Positions 4,264 to 5,790 of a DNA stretch of 5,790 bases are shown one piece after another. The notes below the pieces were generated by a model, which saw only the letters and a program-made list of their open reading frames with translations, was not told the DNA's origin and ran no database searches. The stretch is from an uncultured Slackia sp. (GTDB lineage Bacteria; Actinomycetota; Coriobacteriia; Coriobacteriales; Eggerthellaceae), in the NCBI GenBank assembly GCA_900555495.1, contig USLD01000088.1, positions 1 through 5,790 of the forward strand, read 5' to 3'. Position 1 is the stretch's first letter. The number at the start of each line of letters is the position of its first letter. Position numbers and translations under genes: made by a program.

Positions 4264-4695
4264 ATGAATGACGAAACGAAACCGCTGGTTGCGGGGGATG
4301 CCACGCTCGACGAGGTGCGAGCGTTTTTCGCGAACGACCGCTATGCCACCGTGGCTTGCGGGGCCGTCATCGAAGAGGCGCGCCCTGGGTATGCTCGCGT
4401 CGTGCTTCAGGTGGAAGAGAACCACCTTAACGGCATGGGCTCGCTGATGGGCGGTGTTTCATTCACGATGGCCGACTTCGCATTCGCCGTCGCGTCGAAT
4501 ATCGGGCAGGCTCCCACGGTATCTACGAACTGCAGCATCGATTTCCTTGGCGCCCCGAAGACGGGCGCTCTTGTGGCGGAATGCCGCGTCGAAAAGGACG
4601 GTCGTACCCTGTGTTTCGCCCGCGTCGACGTATCCGATTCCGCCGGCAATCCGGTGGCCCGCATGAACGTGACCGGGTTCAGGAAACGTCGCTAG
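4264..4695 (+). CDS. PaaI-like hotdog-fold thioesterase
   Basis: A 143-residue cytoplasmic protein of the hotdog superfamily, of the usual PaaI/4HBT length. These enzymes hydrolyse acyl-CoA thioesters as tetramers or dimers. The N-terminal DEVRAFFANDRYA (16-28) is typical of the PaaI group. The core NGMGSLMGGVSFTMADFAFAVASN region (56-79) holds the hotdog helix, with Asp71 at the catalytic acid position and Asn56 and Gly63-Gly64 conserved. The histidine found before GG in E. coli PaaI is Met62 here, a change I have seen in anaerobe relatives. The strands VSTNCSIDFLGAPKTG (86-101) and the C-terminal sheet follow. The start at 4264 fits the family length. It is monocistronic as seen, converging with the regulator gene 40 bp downstream. 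The acyl-CoA substrate is unknown; phenylacetate genes are not present in this window. Confidence 0.9.
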   Translation: MNDETKPLVAGDATLDEVRAFFANDRYATVACGAVIEEARPGYARVVLQVEENHLNGMGSLMGGVSFTMADFAFAVASNIGQAPTVSTNCSIDFLGAPKTGALVAECRVEKDGRTLCFARVDVSDSAGNPVARMNVTGFRKRR

Positions 4696-4699
4696 GCGA

Positions 4700-4737
4700 A
4701 GGCCGTATGCGTTCTGGCGGGCTTGACGCCGCGGCCT
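4700..4737. other. Nested inverted repeat between convergent genes
   Basis: AGGCCG (4700-4705) pairs with CGGCCT (4732-4737), and GGCG (4716-4719) with CGCC (4727-4730) inside it. This fills the gap between the thioesterase stop and the regulator stop and overlaps the latter. It could act as a shared 3' stem for both transcripts, but neither side has a T-tract, so terminator activity is uncertain. Confidence 0.35.
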
Positions 4738-5790
4738 ATTGCGCAGCCTCGTGTCGGTTCCTGTCGTTTTCGCCGCTTTCGGCCAGGTCGATAAGTTCTT
4801 GCTGCGAATGCACGTCGAGCTTCTTGTAGATGCGTTTCACGTGCGTCTTCACGGTATTGCGCGATATGACGAAATGCTCCTGGATGAACCCCACGTTGCG
4901 TCCGCGAGCCATGCAGAGGAAAATCTCGTTCTCGCGCTCGGTCAGCCCGTGCGCCTTGCCGATCGCCATGCATTTGTCTTCGAACGATTCTTCGTGGTTC
5001 TCTTCGCGCGCGGTGATGCAGGGGGTTTCAACGGCGTTGATGGTTCGCTCGAAGCTAAAGCCCCTGAAGCCCAGCCAGAGGAAGGCGACGAACACGAACA
5101 GGGCGCAGGCGGTGATGGCCTGGGCTTCTTGGCCGCCCAAGGGAACCACGTCGTTGACGGTATGCCCCGCCACGGCGCCGGCGATGGTGCCCAGGGCGCG
5201 CACGGCGTTGGCTAGCCCCAGGGCTATCATCAGCGCGAAGGGGTTCTGCTTCCCGATTGCCGCGACGGTCATCCAAAGCAGAATGTCGAAGCAGTTCCGG
5301 CCGATGCGCAGCAAGGCGTTGGCCGCTGCGGTATCGTTGCCGAATGCGAACGGCACCGCAAGGAAACCTGCGATAACCAGCAGCACCGAAAACGAGAAGA
5401 GCGCATCTTCGCCGCCCGGCTTGTGCGTGAGCGCTATCGTCACGGCGACGGCGAAAAGCACCGCCCATTCGATGGGGCTGGTATTGGGCGCGTTGCCCAC
5501 CTCGTTGAACGTGAGCGCATAACCCGAGGCGATGCTGAACACCAGAATGCAGGCGAAAAGAGCATTGGTGGGTCTGAGGAACGCGCGCGGATGAGATATT
5601 TCGAGGTCGGAGGGCGTCGATGCGTGCTGCATACGCGTCATGAATTCCGATGCCGGCGCCCACGACAGAGCGAGCGCTGCAAGGGGAAGCGCCGCCATGG
5701 CCGCCAATCCCGCTTCGAGCGATAGAACGCCGATCAGCTGTTCGATCAGGTCGCTCGCGGCGATGCCGAACTCGGTGCCCCGGGCGGTGC
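4736..5790 (-). CDS. Membrane-anchored LuxR-type regulator (5' part missing)
   Basis: The frame is open from the right edge to a TAG stop; 350 residues are visible. An internal TTG (5707) or ATG (5698) is not the true start, because the frame continues upstream with membrane-like sequence and no stop. About seven hydrophobic segments precede the DNA-binding part, near residues 17-41, 76-94, 106-121, 129-148, 166-178, 182-205 and 223-241. They look like the second half of a 12- to 14-helix domain. A short linker leads to a GerE/LuxR helix-turn-helix (about 278-343) with LTEREN, ISRNTVKTHVKRIYKKL and HSQQELIDL. This fusion is typical of Eggerthellaceae, where many such regulators sit beside metabolic genes and are thought to sense ligands at the membrane. 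Its target may be a neighbour or a gene beyond the edge. No receiver domain is visible. Domain identity is firm; ligand and targets are unknown. Confidence 0.92.
   Translation of the reverse strand, partial: TARGTEFGIAASDLIEQLIGVLSLEAGLAAMAALPLAALALSWAPASEFMTRMQHASTPSDLEISHPRAFLRPTNALFACILVFSIASGYALTFNEVGNAPNTSPIEWAVLFAVAVTIALTHKPGGEDALFSFSVLLVIAGFLAVPFAFGNDTAAANALLRIGRNCFDILLWMTVAAIGKQNPFALMIALGLANAVRALGTIAGAVAGHTVNDVVPLGGQEAQAITACALFVFVAFLWLGFRGFSFERTINAVETPCITAREENHEESFEDKCMAIGKAHGLTERENEIFLCMARGRNVGFIQEHFVISRNTVKTHVKRIYKKLDVHSQQELIDLAESGENDRNRHEAAQ

Overview
The window is GC-rich (about 60% by eye). It carries five protein-coding genes, one of them cut by the right edge, and two long non-coding gaps that contain an unusual number of inverted and direct repeats. 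The best clue to the host is the last gene, a regulator with a C-terminal LuxR-type helix-turn-helix fused to a multi-pass membrane domain. This architecture is greatly expanded in the Coriobacteriia (Eggerthella, Gordonibacter, Slackia and relatives). I infer a gut or oral anaerobic actinobacterium of the Eggerthellaceae. This rests on protein style and base composition, not on a database match.

Layout from left to right: (1) 7-696, minus strand, a TIM-barrel protein of a family usually annotated only as 'hydrolase', with a textbook ribosome binding site. (2) 697-1223, a gap between divergent genes, with alternating TTCGCC/GGCGAA half-sites, further repeats and an orphan Shine-Dalgarno sequence. 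(3) 1224-2126, plus strand, an acetamidase/formamidase-family amide hydrolase. (4) 2127-2370, a regulatory-looking gap with tandem repeats, a TTTAGCA-N8-TGCTAAA dyad and a perfect 15-bp hairpin. (5) 2371-3771, plus strand, an APC-superfamily permease close in style to the putrescine importer PuuP, ended by a strong intrinsic terminator. (6) 3844-4263, a non-coding stretch holding two oppositely oriented copies of a 25-nt motif that could close a branched RNA fold. (7) 4264-4695, plus strand, a PaaI-like hotdog thioesterase. (8) 4736-5790, minus strand, the membrane LuxR regulator, convergent with the thioesterase and open at its 5' end.

The amidase and permease point to uptake and hydrolysis of a small nitrogen compound such as an amine, amino acid or amide. 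The substrate cannot be read from the sequence, and the two genes are probably controlled separately because of the structured gap between them. The membrane LuxR protein could regulate neighbouring genes, but nothing here proves it. The most unusual material is non-coding: the inverted motif pair at 3917-4079, the alternating palindrome at 834-861 and the hairpin/dyad block before the permease. I see no CRISPR array, tRNA, rRNA, transposase or phage gene.
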